Source: DASQFQ01 sp963802905
GTDB lineage: Bacteria > Actinomycetota > Thermoleophilia > Solirubrobacterales > Solirubrobacteraceae
Direction of reading: 5' to 3'
DNA: 64,000 nt
Assembly: GCA_963802905.1 (NCBI GenBank)
Contig: CAWDKH010000004.1
Location: 1-64,000, forward strand
Shown: positions 45,223 through 53,837 of the stretch, piece after piece
Layout of the letters: the number at the start of each line of letters is the position of its first letter
Numbering within the stretch: position 1 is the stretch's first letter
Program-made: the position numbers and the translations under genes
The notes under the pieces: generated by a model
Database searches by the model: none
Seen by the model: only the letters and a program-made list of their open reading frames with translations
What the model was told of the DNA's origin: nothing

Positions 45223-46133
45223 GCCGCGCTCCCGTTGTTCAGGGCGCGGCACAGGAACGCGGTCTGGTCGCGCACGGCCCGCTCGAATCCGTCGCCCACG
45301 TACATCGCGTAGTGGCCGAACGGGTAGCGGCGCAACTCGCCCCGCTCGGCCGCCGCGACCATCGCCAGCGCCGGCTTCGGGGGGATCAAGCGGTCGCCGT
45401 CGGCGATGCACACGAGCAGCGGGCAACGCACGTCCCGCGCGCGTTTTCCCGGGCGGTAGAACGTGGTGCCGAGCGCGAAGCGCGCGGCGACTGCGTTCAC
45501 GAACGTCGTCTCCGCCGGCGTGATGCGGTCCAGGCCGGTGAGGGCGTCGGGGCTCGTGACCGCGGCGAGCGCCCCGGGGCGCCCGACGGCGGGGACCATC
45601 AGCGGGTCGTTCCCGAAGGCGGCGCCGATGCGGTCCTTGAGCGCCGCCCACAACAGGCGGAGGGTCTGGCCGAACGGGGTGTTGCGCAGCTGCGCGATGC
45701 CGTCGGCCAACGGGACCTGCGCGATCACCGCGGCGATCTGTGCGTCCTCGGCGGCGAGCTGCACGACGTGACCGCCGGAGGTGGATGTCCCCCACAGGGC
45801 GATCCGCTCGGGGTCGACTTGGTCGAGCTGACGCGCGCGCGCGATCGCCGCCCGCCAGTCCTCGAGCTGGCACTTGTTGTCGACCAGCTGCCGCGGCATG
45901 CCTTCGCTCGATCCGAAGTGCCGGTAGTCGAACACCAGCGCGGCCAGGCCGGCGGCCGCGAACCGCTCGCCGTACGCGTCCAGGCGCTGCTCGCGCACTC
46001 CGTCGAAGCCGTGGCCGATCACGACGCAGGGCACGGTTCCCTGCCCGTCAGGGCGATAGTGCCAGGCGGCGCACCGAGTGCCTTTGCACTCGACGATGAG
46101 GTCATCGCGCCTCACTGAGCGACCATAATCCAT
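45219..46133 (-). CDS. alpha/beta hydrolase (dienelactone/X-Pro peptidase-like)
   Basis: 304 aa. VPCVVIGHGFDGVREQRLDAYGERFAAAGLAALVFDYRHFGSSEG is typical of this group. The elbow is ALWGTSTSGGHVVQLAA (G-T-S-T-S) with Ser nucleophile, ADGDRLIPP gives the acid, and FGHYAMY the His. All three triad members are present. Translationally coupled to the membrane GMC oxidoreductase, suggesting ester cleavage and alcohol oxidation act on one substrate. Confidence 0.85.
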   Translation of the reverse strand: MDYGRSVRRDDLIVECKGTRCAAWHYRPDGQGTVPCVVIGHGFDGVREQRLDAYGERFAAAGLAALVFDYRHFGSSEGMPRQLVDNKCQLEDWRAAIARARQLDQVDPERIALWGTSTSGGHVVQLAAEDAQIAAVIAQVPLADGIAQLRNTPFGQTLRLLWAALKDRIGAAFGNDPLMVPAVGRPGALAAVTSPDALTGLDRITPAETTFVNAVAARFALGTTFYRPGKRARDVRCPLLVCIADGDRLIPPKPALAMVAAAERGELRRYPFGHYAMYVGDGFERAVRDQTAFLCRALNNGSAA

Positions 46134-46192
46134 TCAGGATCGGCTCCGCGAGGACTTGCACTGGTCTGCGCGGGTCGACGAAGATCGTCCGC

Positions 46193-47230
46193 ATGGCCAG
46201 CTCGGCCGTCACCAAGGCTTTGACGCGCGCCAGCCGCGCCGCCGAGGAGCTGCCGCTGCCCGCGGCGGAGGCGCGGATCGTCGTCTTCTCCGACCTCCAC
46301 AAGGGCGTCCGCGACGGGGCGGACGACTTCCTGCGCTGCGAGCCCGGCTACTGCGCGGCGCTCGCCTGGTACTTCGAGAAGGGCTACTCGCTCTACGTGC
46401 TCGGCGATGCCGAGGAGCTGTGGGAGAACGACCCCGAGCCCGTGTTGCGCACGGGCACCGGTTACCCGGAGGTGCTCGAGCTCGAGGCGGCGTTCTATCG
46501 CAAAGGTCGCTACGAGCGGTTCTTCGGCAACCACGACGACCTCTGGTCGCACAGCGGCGCGGTTTCGAAGCACCTCGAAGGCTTCTTCCCCGGCCTGAAG
46601 GTGCGCGAGGCGCTCAAGCTCCGGCTGACGCGGCCCGAGGGGCGCGACGGCCTGATGATCTTCATGCACGGGCACCAGGGGACCTCCGACAGCGACCGCT
46701 GGCGATGGATCTCGCGGCTGTTCGTGCGCTACGTGTGGCGGCCGATTCAGCGCAAGTCCGGCTACACCGGCGTCACTCCCGCGCGCGACTACAAGCTCCG
46801 CGCGGAACACGATCGGGCGATGTCGGCCTGGGCCGGCAGTCAGGCGGAGCAACCCGTCCTGATCACCGGCCACACCCACCGACCGGTCTTCTGGGACAGC
46901 ACGCCGGACCCGCCGGCCGCCGCACAGGCCGGCGAGGGCGACGCCGAGCGGGGCGCCGACCGCGAGTTCGATCTGGCGCAGCAGCGGGATCGCCCGACGG
47001 CCTACACGCTCCCCACGCCCTGCTACTTCAACACCGGCTGCTGCTGCTTCGGCGACGGGGATGTCACTGGACTCGAGATCGCGGACGGCGAGATCCGCCT
47101 CATCCGCTGGCCGCTCGACGACGGCACCCCGCGCCGCAAGGTGCTCGCCCACAGGAAGCTCGACGAGGTGCTCGACGCGGTCGCCGCCCGCCCGCCCGAG
47201 CCCGTCACCGGGGAGGAGACCCCGGCGTGA
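46193..47230 (+). CDS. metallophosphoesterase
   Basis: 345 aa calcineurin-like enzyme with all metal motifs: FSDLHKG near residue 32, VLGDAEELWEN near 71, FFGNHDDLW near 113, FMHGHQGTSD near 160 and ITGHTHRPVFW near 224. A C-terminal CCCFGDGDVTGLEI follows an insertion rich in Ala, Glu and Asp. Likely a cytosolic phosphodiesterase or phosphatase related to UDP-diacylglucosamine hydrolases; substrate unknown. ATG 46193, divergent from the hydrolase gene. Confidence 0.88.
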   Translation: MASSAVTKALTRASRAAEELPLPAAEARIVVFSDLHKGVRDGADDFLRCEPGYCAALAWYFEKGYSLYVLGDAEELWENDPEPVLRTGTGYPEVLELEAAFYRKGRYERFFGNHDDLWSHSGAVSKHLEGFFPGLKVREALKLRLTRPEGRDGLMIFMHGHQGTSDSDRWRWISRLFVRYVWRPIQRKSGYTGVTPARDYKLRAEHDRAMSAWAGSQAEQPVLITGHTHRPVFWDSTPDPPAAAQAGEGDAERGADREFDLAQQRDRPTAYTLPTPCYFNTGCCCFGDGDVTGLEIADGEIRLIRWPLDDGTPRRKVLAHRKLDEVLDAVAARPPEPVTGEETPA

Positions 47231-47573
47231 CGGCCTGACGCCGATCGAAGCCGCGCTCACCATCCGCCGGACCCGCTCGGCGCAGGACGCGGCAGCTCAC
47301 GCACGACGGGCAGGGCGTACGTGTGACCCGCCGCGGGCTCCGCGGGGGCTGTGGCGTGGATCGTCGTGAAGAGGCTCATCGAGGGCTCCTGGCATCCGTC
47401 GAACCGGACGAGCAGGAATCTCGCGACACGCGCTTGCCAGCCGCTTACGAACCGGTAACAGCGGCAGCGCTGTCTCGCTGTTGCCAGATCGAAGGCGAGC
47501 TGCAAGTGGCGGGAGCGAATGTGGCGATCACCGCGGTATCCGATCCACCCACAAGCCACCAGGAGCACCATTC
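47231..47573. other. intergenic, 343 bases
   Basis: Holds the possible small minus-strand gene at 47257-47379 and the divergent promoter space for the secreted protein at 47574. An imperfect 10-base dyad (47454-47463 with 47476-47485, one G-T pair) lies about 90 bases upstream of that start. AGGAG at about 47561 is its ribosome site. Nothing else recognised. Confidence 0.5.
47257..47379 (-). CDS. possible 40-aa peptide
   Basis: MSLFTTIHATAPAEPAAGHT, then YALPVVRELPRPAPSGSGGW. An AGGAG lies 6 bases upstream of the ATG at 47379, a good ribosome site, and this is the only support. Not recognised. The frame extends further upstream but without a better start. Confidence 0.3.
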   Translation of the reverse strand: MSLFTTIHATAPAEPAAGHTYALPVVRELPRPAPSGSGGW

Positions 47574-48035
47574 ATGAGCATCGCCCGCACACTCGTCGCC
47601 GCGCTGGCCGTGACGGCGCTCGCGGTCCCGGCCGCCCAGGCCCGGCCCGCCGTCGACATGCACGCGTCGGTCGCCGAGGCCAACGCGAAGGCACAGCAGA
47701 AGCAGGACCTCCGCTCGCCCGACGCCATCGAGGCCGCGGGGCTCCGAGGCCACGCCGCCGCGCAGGCACGTCACCAGGCCACGGTGAACGCCCCGGGCGC
47801 CACGGCCGTCGACTCGGCGACCCGCCCGGCGCCGCCGAACGCGGCGACCCCGCCGACGTGGCCCGTGAACCCGCAGCCGATCACCCCGGCCCACACGGCC
47901 AAGGTGGTCGACGACGGTGGCGTCGACTGGACGCCGATCGCGCTCGGCATCGTGGGCGGCCTGCTCGCCGTCGGCGCCGTCGCCTTCCTCACCACCCGCC
48001 GCCGCCGGACGCAGCGCCTCCGGCTGGCCAGCTGA
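47574..48035 (+). CDS. secreted protein with C-terminal membrane anchor
   Basis: 153 aa. Signal peptide (ARTLVAALAVTALAVPAAQA), an Ala/Pro-rich extracytoplasmic part with NATPPTWPVNPQPITPAHTA, and a C-terminal helix WTPIALGIVGGLLAVGAVAFL followed by TTRRRRTQRLRLAS. The layout resembles cell-surface anchored proteins, but there is no LPxTG motif, so it is probably retained as a membrane protein. Unrecognised. A strong terminator follows. Confidence 0.7.
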   Translation: MSIARTLVAALAVTALAVPAAQARPAVDMHASVAEANAKAQQKQDLRSPDAIEAAGLRGHAAAQARHQATVNAPGATAVDSATRPAPPNAATPPTWPVNPQPITPAHTAKVVDDGGVDWTPIALGIVGGLLAVGAVAFLTTRRRRTQRLRLAS

Positions 48036-48056
48036 GGACGAACACACACGCGCTCA

Positions 48057-48089
48057 GGGGGTGCCGGCCTGGCGGCCGGCGCCCCCTTT
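48057..48089 (+). terminator. rho-independent terminator
   Basis: Stem GGGGGTGCCGGCC with its complement (one T-G pair) around a TGGC loop, then TTT. It lies 21 bases after the secreted-protein stop. Confidence 0.8.
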
Positions 48090-48127
48090 GCGTTTCCGCC
48101 AACCCGCGACTCTCGAAGGAGCACCCG

Positions 48128-48355
48128 ATGGTCTATCTCATCGCCGGACTCGACCGCACCACTCACTCCCGCTGGCACGACCACGTCATGGCTGCCGACG
48201 TGACCATCGCCACGCGGATCGCCCAAGCTCGCGCGGCGTCCCAGGGCGTCGAGCTCGTCGTCGCCGCGGTCATCGGCCCGTACTCGAGCGTTGTCAGCGA
48301 CGCGGCCGAGTCGATGGCTGCACACCCGCGCTTCCTGCGACGCGACGCTGCGTAG
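48128..48355 (+). CDS. small conserved-style hypothetical protein
   Basis: 75 aa from ATG 48128 with AAGGAG 7 bases upstream. MVYLIAGLDRTTHSRWHDHV, then ADVTIATRIAQARAASQGVELVVAAVIGPYSSVV. No membrane segment. Not recognised. It ends 12 bases before the tRNA-Ser fragment. Confidence 0.55.
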   Translation: MVYLIAGLDRTTHSRWHDHVMAADVTIATRIAQARAASQGVELVVAAVIGPYSSVVSDAAESMAAHPRFLRRDAA

Positions 48356-48365
48356 GCCATTCTCA

Positions 48366-48511
48366 GCGGAGGGGGCGGGATTCGAACCCGCGGACGAGTT
48401 GCCCCGTCTCCGGTTTTCAAGATGGGCGGCCGGGGCGCCGTTCTTGGCTCAGTGTATGGGTTTGCGGCAATGGCGCGGTGCCGCGGGCCAGTCAATGGGC
48501 CAGTCTCAGAG
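48366..48511. repeat. 146-bp direct repeat, left copy (integration scar)
   Basis: Colinear with 58374-58519 over the same 146 bases, at roughly 80 percent identity by eye, with exact blocks CCGGTTTTCAAGATG, CCGTTCTTGGCTCAG and GTATGGGTTTGCGGC. The left 55 bases are the 3' half of a tRNA-Ser; the rest is not tRNA and includes two TGGGCCAGT words. That both copies share the non-tRNA side argues for two related elements integrated in tandem at the same tRNA site. Confidence 0.75.
48367..48421 (-). pseudogene. tRNA-Ser(TGA) 3' half
   Basis: Read on the minus strand: anticodon loop CTTGAAA (anticodon TGA at 48417-48419), 3' anticodon stem ACCGG, a long variable arm, T-arm GCGGG-TTCGAAT-CCCGC with full pairing, and the 3' acceptor strand CCCCTCC. 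The expected 5' stem (CCGGT) is absent; CCCAT is in its place, and no D-arm or 5' acceptor follows. A half-tRNA beginning at the anticodon loop is the usual product of tyrosine-integrase recombination. Confidence 0.8.
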
Positions 48512-48632
48512 TGGCAAGGGGCGCGTCCCGAGCCGTAGGCATGACCTTGGTAGGACCGGTCAATTCGCGTAGTGAAACATCGGTGAGCCTCACCGATGCG
48601 CGCCGCGCGGCCAGTGGCCCACACTGACTGCG

Positions 48633-48812
48633 GTGCGTGTGACGATCGAGATTCACGACGACGAGGGCGCCGTCGCGGGGTGGCTGGAAGCCGATGGTCA
48701 TGCGCGCCGGCCGTTCGGGGGGATGCTCGAGTTGATCGCTCTGCTGGATGCTGTGCGAGGGGTACGATCGGCGGCGGGCGAAGAGGATGGCCGCACCGAT
48801 CTCGGCGAGTAG
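48633..48812 (+). CDS. small hypothetical protein preceding a LAL regulator
   Basis: 59 aa from GTG 48633: VRVTIEIHDDEGAVAGWLEA, then PFGGMLELIALLDAVRGVRS. Its end overlaps the start of the large regulator by 26 bases in another frame. The short beta-hairpin-like opening and a WL/LELIALL helix recall small proteins encoded before actinobacterial regulators. Unrecognised. Confidence 0.45.
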   Translation: MRVTIEIHDDEGAVAGWLEADGHARRPFGGMLELIALLDAVRGVRSAAGEEDGRTDLGE

Positions 48813-51800
48813 GGCCCCCCCGCCGCGGGGGCTGCTCGAGCGCGACGACGAGCTCGAGCAGCTGCTTCGTGGGGTCGCGGCGGCCGAGCGGGGCGACGGC
48901 GCGCTGGCGGTCGTGGAGGGCGAGGCAGGGATCGGCAAGACGTCGCTGTTGGACGCCATCTGCGCGGAGGCTCGTGAGCGCGGCTTCTCGGTGCTGCGCG
49001 CGCGAGGTGGCGAGCTCGAGCGCGACTTCGGCTTCGGCCTCGTGCGCCAACTGTTCGAGGCGGTGCTCGCGGGAGAGAGCGTGGCCGGGCGCGCCGAGCT
49101 GCTCGAAGGCGTCGCCGCGATCATCGAGCCGATTTTCGGCCGGCCTGGGGACGTGGCCGCATCGCCTGGCCAGGACGCGGCCTTCGCGGCGCAACACGGT
49201 CTGTACTGGCTGGCGGCGAACCTCGCGGCGCGCGCGCCGCTCCTGCTGTGTGTCGATGACGCGCAGTGGGCGGATGCCGCGTCGTTGCGGTGGCTGGTGT
49301 TCCTGGCACGCCGTCTCGAGGGCGTCCCGGTGGAGGTTGTCGTCGCGGTGCGCAGCGGTGAGCCCAACGCTCCGGGCGAACTGCTCGAAGCTGTGCGCCG
49401 GGAGGCTGCCGAGACGGTGGTGCCGAAGCCCCTGACCGAAGCAGCGAGCGCGAGCGTCGTCCGCGCCGCGCTCGGCCCATCGGCGGACCCCATGTTCTGC
49501 CGCGCCTGCCACGAGACGACCGGGGGCAACCCGTTCCTGTTGTCGGAACTCGTCAGCGCGCTCGCGCGCGGCGACGTCGAGGCGAGCGCCGCGGGCGCGC
49601 GTCGTATCCGCGAGCTCGGCCCGAGCGCCGTCGCGCGCAGTGTGCTGCTGCGCCTGTCGCGACTCCACGAGGAGGCGTCGGCGCTGGCGCGCGCAGTCGC
49701 GGTGCTGGACACCGACGCCGACGTGCACCTCGCCGCCGCCGTCGCGGGGATGGACGCCGTGCGCGCGGTGGCGGCGGCCGAGGCGCTCGTGCGCAGCCAG
49801 ATCCTGGCCGCGGGCGAGCCGCTGCGCTTCGCGCACCCGATCCTGCGCGCGGCCGTGTACGAGGAGCTGCCGTCGTCGCGGCGCGCGCTCGAGCACCGTC
49901 GCGCCGCGGAGGTCCTTGCCTCGCGCAACGCCGACCGCGCAGCGGTGCATCTGCTCTCGGCCGTGCCGGCAGGCGATCCCTGGGTGGCCGAGCAGTTGCT
50001 GCACGCCGGCGAGCGCGCCGCCGCGCGCGGCGCGATCGACGCCGCGACGGCGCTGCTGGATCGCTGCCTGTCCGAGCCGCCACCGCCCCCGTTGCTGGCT
50101 CGGGCCCATCTCGCGCGCGGCCGCGCCGCGCATCTCGTCGCAGACCACGCGACGACGCGGCGGGCGCTCGCCGCAGCGGTCGAGCTCTCCGACGATCCGG
50201 TCTTGCGAGCCCAGGCCGCGGCGGAGGTCGCCGTCAGCTGGTTCATGGGGGGAGACCTGGAGGAGGCGGCCCGCGCCCTCACCGATGCGGCCGAGGCACT
50301 GCCCGAGGACGCGGCTCAGTCGCGAGCGGAGATCACGCTGGCGCGCACCATGCTCGAGCACGCTGCGCCGGTTCCCGCGGAGGTCGTCGGCTCATCGCTG
50401 AAAGGGCTCATCGCCACGGCTGACCCCTCGTGGCCGAGCTATCCGATGTTCGCTGCACTCGGGCTCTTCACGCCCTACTTCGCCGCCGATGTCGACTTCG
50501 AGGACGTCGCCCGGCTGCTCCCCGAAGCGCGCCGGCTGGACGCGGCGGTCGAGGTCCGCGGCACGGACACGCACCACCTCCAGGCGGCGATCGCGATCTC
50601 GGGGCTGCAGGCCGCGGGCGAGATCAAGGCGGTTCAGCAGGCTTGTGACAGCTGGGTCCGCCGTGCTCGCGAACAGGGCGCGATGACCCTGCTGATCACC
50701 GCGCTGTGGTTGAGAGCGCGGACGCGCATCGCGGCAGGCCGGCTTTCCGAGGCGGAGGCCGACGCGCGCGACGCGGTGCAACTCTCGGCGTTGCTGGGCA
50801 CGCCGCTCGCCCGGCGCCTCGCGACGGCGTCTCATCTGTGGGCACTTACGGAGCTCGGCCGGCTCGACGAGGCCGATCGGCTGCTCAAGGAGACCGGACT
50901 CGATGGGGCCGTCCCGATTCGGCTGATCCAGGATTGGATCTTCATCTGCCAGCGAGCCCGCCTGCGCCTGGGACAGCACCGCATCGCTGAGGCGATGGCC
51001 GATATGGATGCTGCCGACGGCTGGATCAGCGAACGCGGGATCTCGCGCTCGATCCCCTATCCGGCGTACTTGCAACGCCCCGAGTTTCTCCTCGCCGCAG
51101 GACGGACCACGGAGGCGACCGCGGCCGCACGCGAGGGCCTCGTGAACCTGCCCAAGCTCGCGCCGCTCTCCCGCGGGCTCGTGTTGCGATCGTCGGGTGT
51201 CGTGATCGGCGGAGACGAGGGAATCGAGCTACAACGCGCTGCGTGCGATGGCCTCGAAGCGTCCCCGATGCCCGTCGAGCACGCGCGCGCGCTGCTCGGG
51301 CTCGGCGCCGCCCTGCGCCGCGCCAAGCACCGCGCGGACGCGCGCGAGCCGCTGGCACGCGCGATGGAACTCGCGCACACGTCCGGCGCGACGCCGCTCG
51401 TCGAGGCCGCCCGCGAGGAGCTCGTCGCCACCGGCGCACGGCCGCGCCGGCTCGTGCGCTACGGCGTCGACGCTCTCACTCCGAGTGAGCTGCGCGTGGC
51501 CAAGCTCGCCGCCGAGGGGATGACCAACCTCCAGATCGCCCAGCAGCTCTTCGTCACGCGCAGGACCATCGAGACGCACGTTGCCGCGATCCTTCGCAAG
51601 CTCGACCTCAAAGGCCGCGAGGGCATCGCCGACGCACTCGCTGGTGACGTGCACGCACCGCTCACGGCGGCGCCAGACGCATCGACCTCCGTCGTGACCG
51701 TGCTAGTCACGGACTTCGCGTCCTCGACGGCCCGCGCCGCGGCGCCCGAGCACGAGCGGCGGCGAGCGCTGCTCGAACGCCACGACGCGACGGTGCGAGA

Positions 51801-52161
51801 GCTGCTCGCGGCGCACGGCGGCCGCGAGGTCAAGACGCTTGGCGAGGGCTTCCTCAGCGTCTTCGACCGACCCGCCGGCGCGGTCGCGGGCGCGATCGCG
51901 CTGCGCGACGCCGTTGAGGAGCTCGGTCTGCCGGTGCGTGCCGGGCTGCACGCCGGCGAGGTCGAGATCGCTGTTGGCGAGGTCCGCGGGATCGCGGTCG
52001 ACGCCGCCGCCCGGATCGCCGCGCTTGCCGGAGCCGGCGAGGTCTTGCTTTCCGCCACCGTACGCGACCTCGCTCTCGGCACACCGATGCAGCTCGTCCC
52101 GCATGGCCGCTACACGCTCGAGGGCGTCCCCGGAGAATGGGACATCCTGCGCGCCACGTAG
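48787..52161 (+). CDS. LAL-type regulator: AAA-TPR-LuxR HTH fused to a C-terminal class III cyclase domain
   Basis: 1124 aa, intact. Walker A is VEGEAGIGKTSLLDAI near residue 48, Walker B LLLCVDDAQWAD near 160, then NPFLLSELVSAL and a long TPR region. The LuxR HTH is LTPSELRVAKLAAEGMTNLQIAQQLFVTRRTIETHVAAILRKLDL near 900-950. From about 970 comes a nucleotide-cyclase domain: TVLVTDFASSTARAA (first metal Asp kept), EVKTLGEGFLSVF (Glu where GDG is usual), GLHAGEVEIAV, AARIAALAGAGEVLLS and LEGVPGEWDIL. Cyclase domains are normally N-terminal in such proteins. The Glu replacement makes catalysis doubtful; it may bind a nucleotide. First large gene inside the repeat-bounded segment. Confidence 0.88.
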   Translation: MAAPISASRAPPPRGLLERDDELEQLLRGVAAAERGDGALAVVEGEAGIGKTSLLDAICAEARERGFSVLRARGGELERDFGFGLVRQLFEAVLAGESVAGRAELLEGVAAIIEPIFGRPGDVAASPGQDAAFAAQHGLYWLAANLAARAPLLLCVDDAQWADAASLRWLVFLARRLEGVPVEVVVAVRSGEPNAPGELLEAVRREAAETVVPKPLTEAASASVVRAALGPSADPMFCRACHETTGGNPFLLSELVSALARGDVEASAAGARRIRELGPSAVARSVLLRLSRLHEEASALARAVAVLDTDADVHLAAAVAGMDAVRAVAAAEALVRSQILAAGEPLRFAHPILRAAVYEELPSSRRALEHRRAAEVLASRNADRAAVHLLSAVPAGDPWVAEQLLHAGERAAARGAIDAATALLDRCLSEPPPPPLLARAHLARGRAAHLVADHATTRRALAAAVELSDDPVLRAQAAAEVAVSWFMGGDLEEAARALTDAAEALPEDAAQSRAEITLARTMLEHAAPVPAEVVGSSLKGLIATADPSWPSYPMFAALGLFTPYFAADVDFEDVARLLPEARRLDAAVEVRGTDTHHLQAAIAISGLQAAGEIKAVQQACDSWVRRAREQGAMTLLITALWLRARTRIAAGRLSEAEADARDAVQLSALLGTPLARRLATASHLWALTELGRLDEADRLLKETGLDGAVPIRLIQDWIFICQRARLRLGQHRIAEAMADMDAADGWISERGISRSIPYPAYLQRPEFLLAAGRTTEATAAAREGLVNLPKLAPLSRGLVLRSSGVVIGGDEGIELQRAACDGLEASPMPVEHARALLGLGAALRRAKHRADAREPLARAMELAHTSGATPLVEAAREELVATGARPRRLVRYGVDALTPSELRVAKLAAEGMTNLQIAQQLFVTRRTIETHVAAILRKLDLKGREGIADALAGDVHAPLTAAPDASTSVVTVLVTDFASSTARAAAPEHERRRALLERHDATVRELLAAHGGREVKTLGEGFLSVFDRPAGAVAGAIALRDAVEELGLPVRAGLHAGEVEIAVGEVRGIAVDAAARIAALAGAGEVLLSATVRDLALGTPMQLVPHGRYTLEGVPGEWDILRAT

Positions 52162-52223
52162 CGCCATAACTTCCGTGTGGCTCACCGATGCGAAGCGGTG
52201 GGCGCAGGACCGACGATCCCTCC

Positions 52224-53837
52224 ATGGGAACGTACGACTATGTGATCGTGGGCGCTGGCTCCGCGGGTTGCGTGCTCGCCAACCGGCTCAGCGAAGACCC
52301 GGATGTCGAGGTCCTGCTGATCGAAGCCGGCGGGCGCGACGACAGCGACGTGATCCGGATACCGGCCGCGTTTCCCGCGTTGCTGCGCACGGACAAGGAC
52401 TGGGATCACCTCAGCGGCTACGAGCCGGGATGCAACAACCGGCGCATCTTCCTGCCGCGCGGCCGCGTTCTCGGCGGGTCGTCGTCGATCAACGCGATGG
52501 TCTACATCCGCGGTCACCGGCTCGACTACGACGAGTGGCGCGACCTCGGCTGTGTGGGTTGGGGCTGGGACGAGATGCTGCCCTGCTTCAAGCGCGCCGA
52601 GGACAACGAGCGCGGCGCCGATGCCCTGCACGGCGCCGGGGGTCCGTTGCGTGTCTCGGACGGGCGCTCACGCAACCCGATCGCGAAGGCCTTCATCGAT
52701 GCCGCGGTCGCTCACGGGCTCGAGGCCAACGATGACTTCAACGGGCCTGAACAGGACGGTGTCGGCTGGCACCAGGTGACGCAGCGCGACGGTCTCCGCT
52801 GCAGCGCCGCGGGCGCGTACCTTCGCCCGGCGCTGGCGCGCCCGAACCTGCGGGTCGAGACCCATGTGCAGGTGCTGAAGGTCCTGTTCGACGGCACGCG
52901 CGCCATCGGTGTGCTGGGTGTACAGCTCGGCGAGGTGCTCGACTTTCGCGCCTCGACCGAGGTGATCGTCTGCTGCGGCGCCTACAACTCCCCCCAGCTC
53001 CTGATGCTCTCCGGGATCGGCCGCCCAGACGAGCTCGCGCAGCTCCAGATCGACGCCGTGGCGGCATCGCCGGGCGTCGGGCTCAATCTCAGCGATCACC
53101 CGGTATGCGGCGCCGTCTACCGGGCGACGCGCGAGGACAGCCTGTTCGGGGCGATGAACCCCGACAACCTGGCGAGCCTCGAGACGGGCGGCCGGGGCCC
53201 GCTGACCTCGAGCATCATCGAGGCGGGGGGTTTCACCAGGACCCGCGGAGACCTCGACGCACCGGATATCCAGCTCCACTGTGGACCTGCGCTCTTCCTC
53301 GACGAGGGGCTCGTTCCGGGCCACGCACACGGGCTCACGCTCGCGGCAAACGTGGCCAAGCCGCTCAGTCGCGGCCAGGTGGTGATCGTCTCGCCGGACC
53401 CAACCGCCAAGCCGCTGATCGTCCACAACTACTACGCCGAGCCCGACGATATGAAGGCCCAAATCGAAGGGCTCCGCCTCTGCATGGAGATCGCGCGCAC
53501 CGAGCCACTCTCTGACTGGGTCGCACAGCCTCACCTTGCCCCCGCTTCGACCTCCGACGAGGACGTCGCCGCGCATGTACGAGCTCGCGCGCAGACCGCC
53601 TATCACCCAGTCGGGACGTGCAAGATGGGCATCGACGAGTCGGCGGTGGTCGATCCGGACTTGCGGGTGCGCGGCGTGGAGAGACTGCGGATCGTCGACG
53701 CCTCGATCATGCCGACGATTCCGCGCGGCAACACCAACGCACCTACGATCGCCGTCGCCGAGCGCGCGGCAGAACTCATTCGGGGCTCGGTGTCTGGCAG
53801 TACTTCGGTTTCCGCGTTTGGGACGGTTCACGGATGA
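52224..53837 (+). CDS. GMC-family (choline dehydrogenase-like) oxidoreductase
   Basis: 537 aa soluble FAD alcohol dehydrogenase. MGTYDYVIVGAGSAGCVLANRLS is the FAD fold, RGRVLGGSSSINAMVYIRG the GMC signature 1, GAYNSPQLLMLSGIG signature 2, and the C-terminal YHPVGTCKMG and IPRGNTNAPTIAVAERAAELI supply the catalytic His and Asn. It probably oxidises a primary alcohol to an aldehyde, passed to the aldehyde dehydrogenase whose ATG overlaps its stop (ATGA). The CTCACCGATGCG word 40 bases upstream of its start also occurs at about 48586, before the LAL gene region. Confidence 0.92.
   Translation: MGTYDYVIVGAGSAGCVLANRLSEDPDVEVLLIEAGGRDDSDVIRIPAAFPALLRTDKDWDHLSGYEPGCNNRRIFLPRGRVLGGSSSINAMVYIRGHRLDYDEWRDLGCVGWGWDEMLPCFKRAEDNERGADALHGAGGPLRVSDGRSRNPIAKAFIDAAVAHGLEANDDFNGPEQDGVGWHQVTQRDGLRCSAAGAYLRPALARPNLRVETHVQVLKVLFDGTRAIGVLGVQLGEVLDFRASTEVIVCCGAYNSPQLLMLSGIGRPDELAQLQIDAVAASPGVGLNLSDHPVCGAVYRATREDSLFGAMNPDNLASLETGGRGPLTSSIIEAGGFTRTRGDLDAPDIQLHCGPALFLDEGLVPGHAHGLTLAANVAKPLSRGQVVIVSPDPTAKPLIVHNYYAEPDDMKAQIEGLRLCMEIARTEPLSDWVAQPHLAPASTSDEDVAAHVRARAQTAYHPVGTCKMGIDESAVVDPDLRVRGVERLRIVDASIMPTIPRGNTNAPTIAVAERAAELIRGSVSGSTSVSAFGTVHG

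Noticed and set aside
47454..47485. Imperfect hairpin upstream of a secreted-protein gene
   Set aside because: Ten pairs with a 12-base loop and a wobble, no T run, no family likeness to a riboswitch; noted only in the intergenic entry.
48163..50361. 732-codon minus-strand frame over the tRNA-Ser fragment
   Set aside because: Antisense to the LAL regulator and the scar; no motif.
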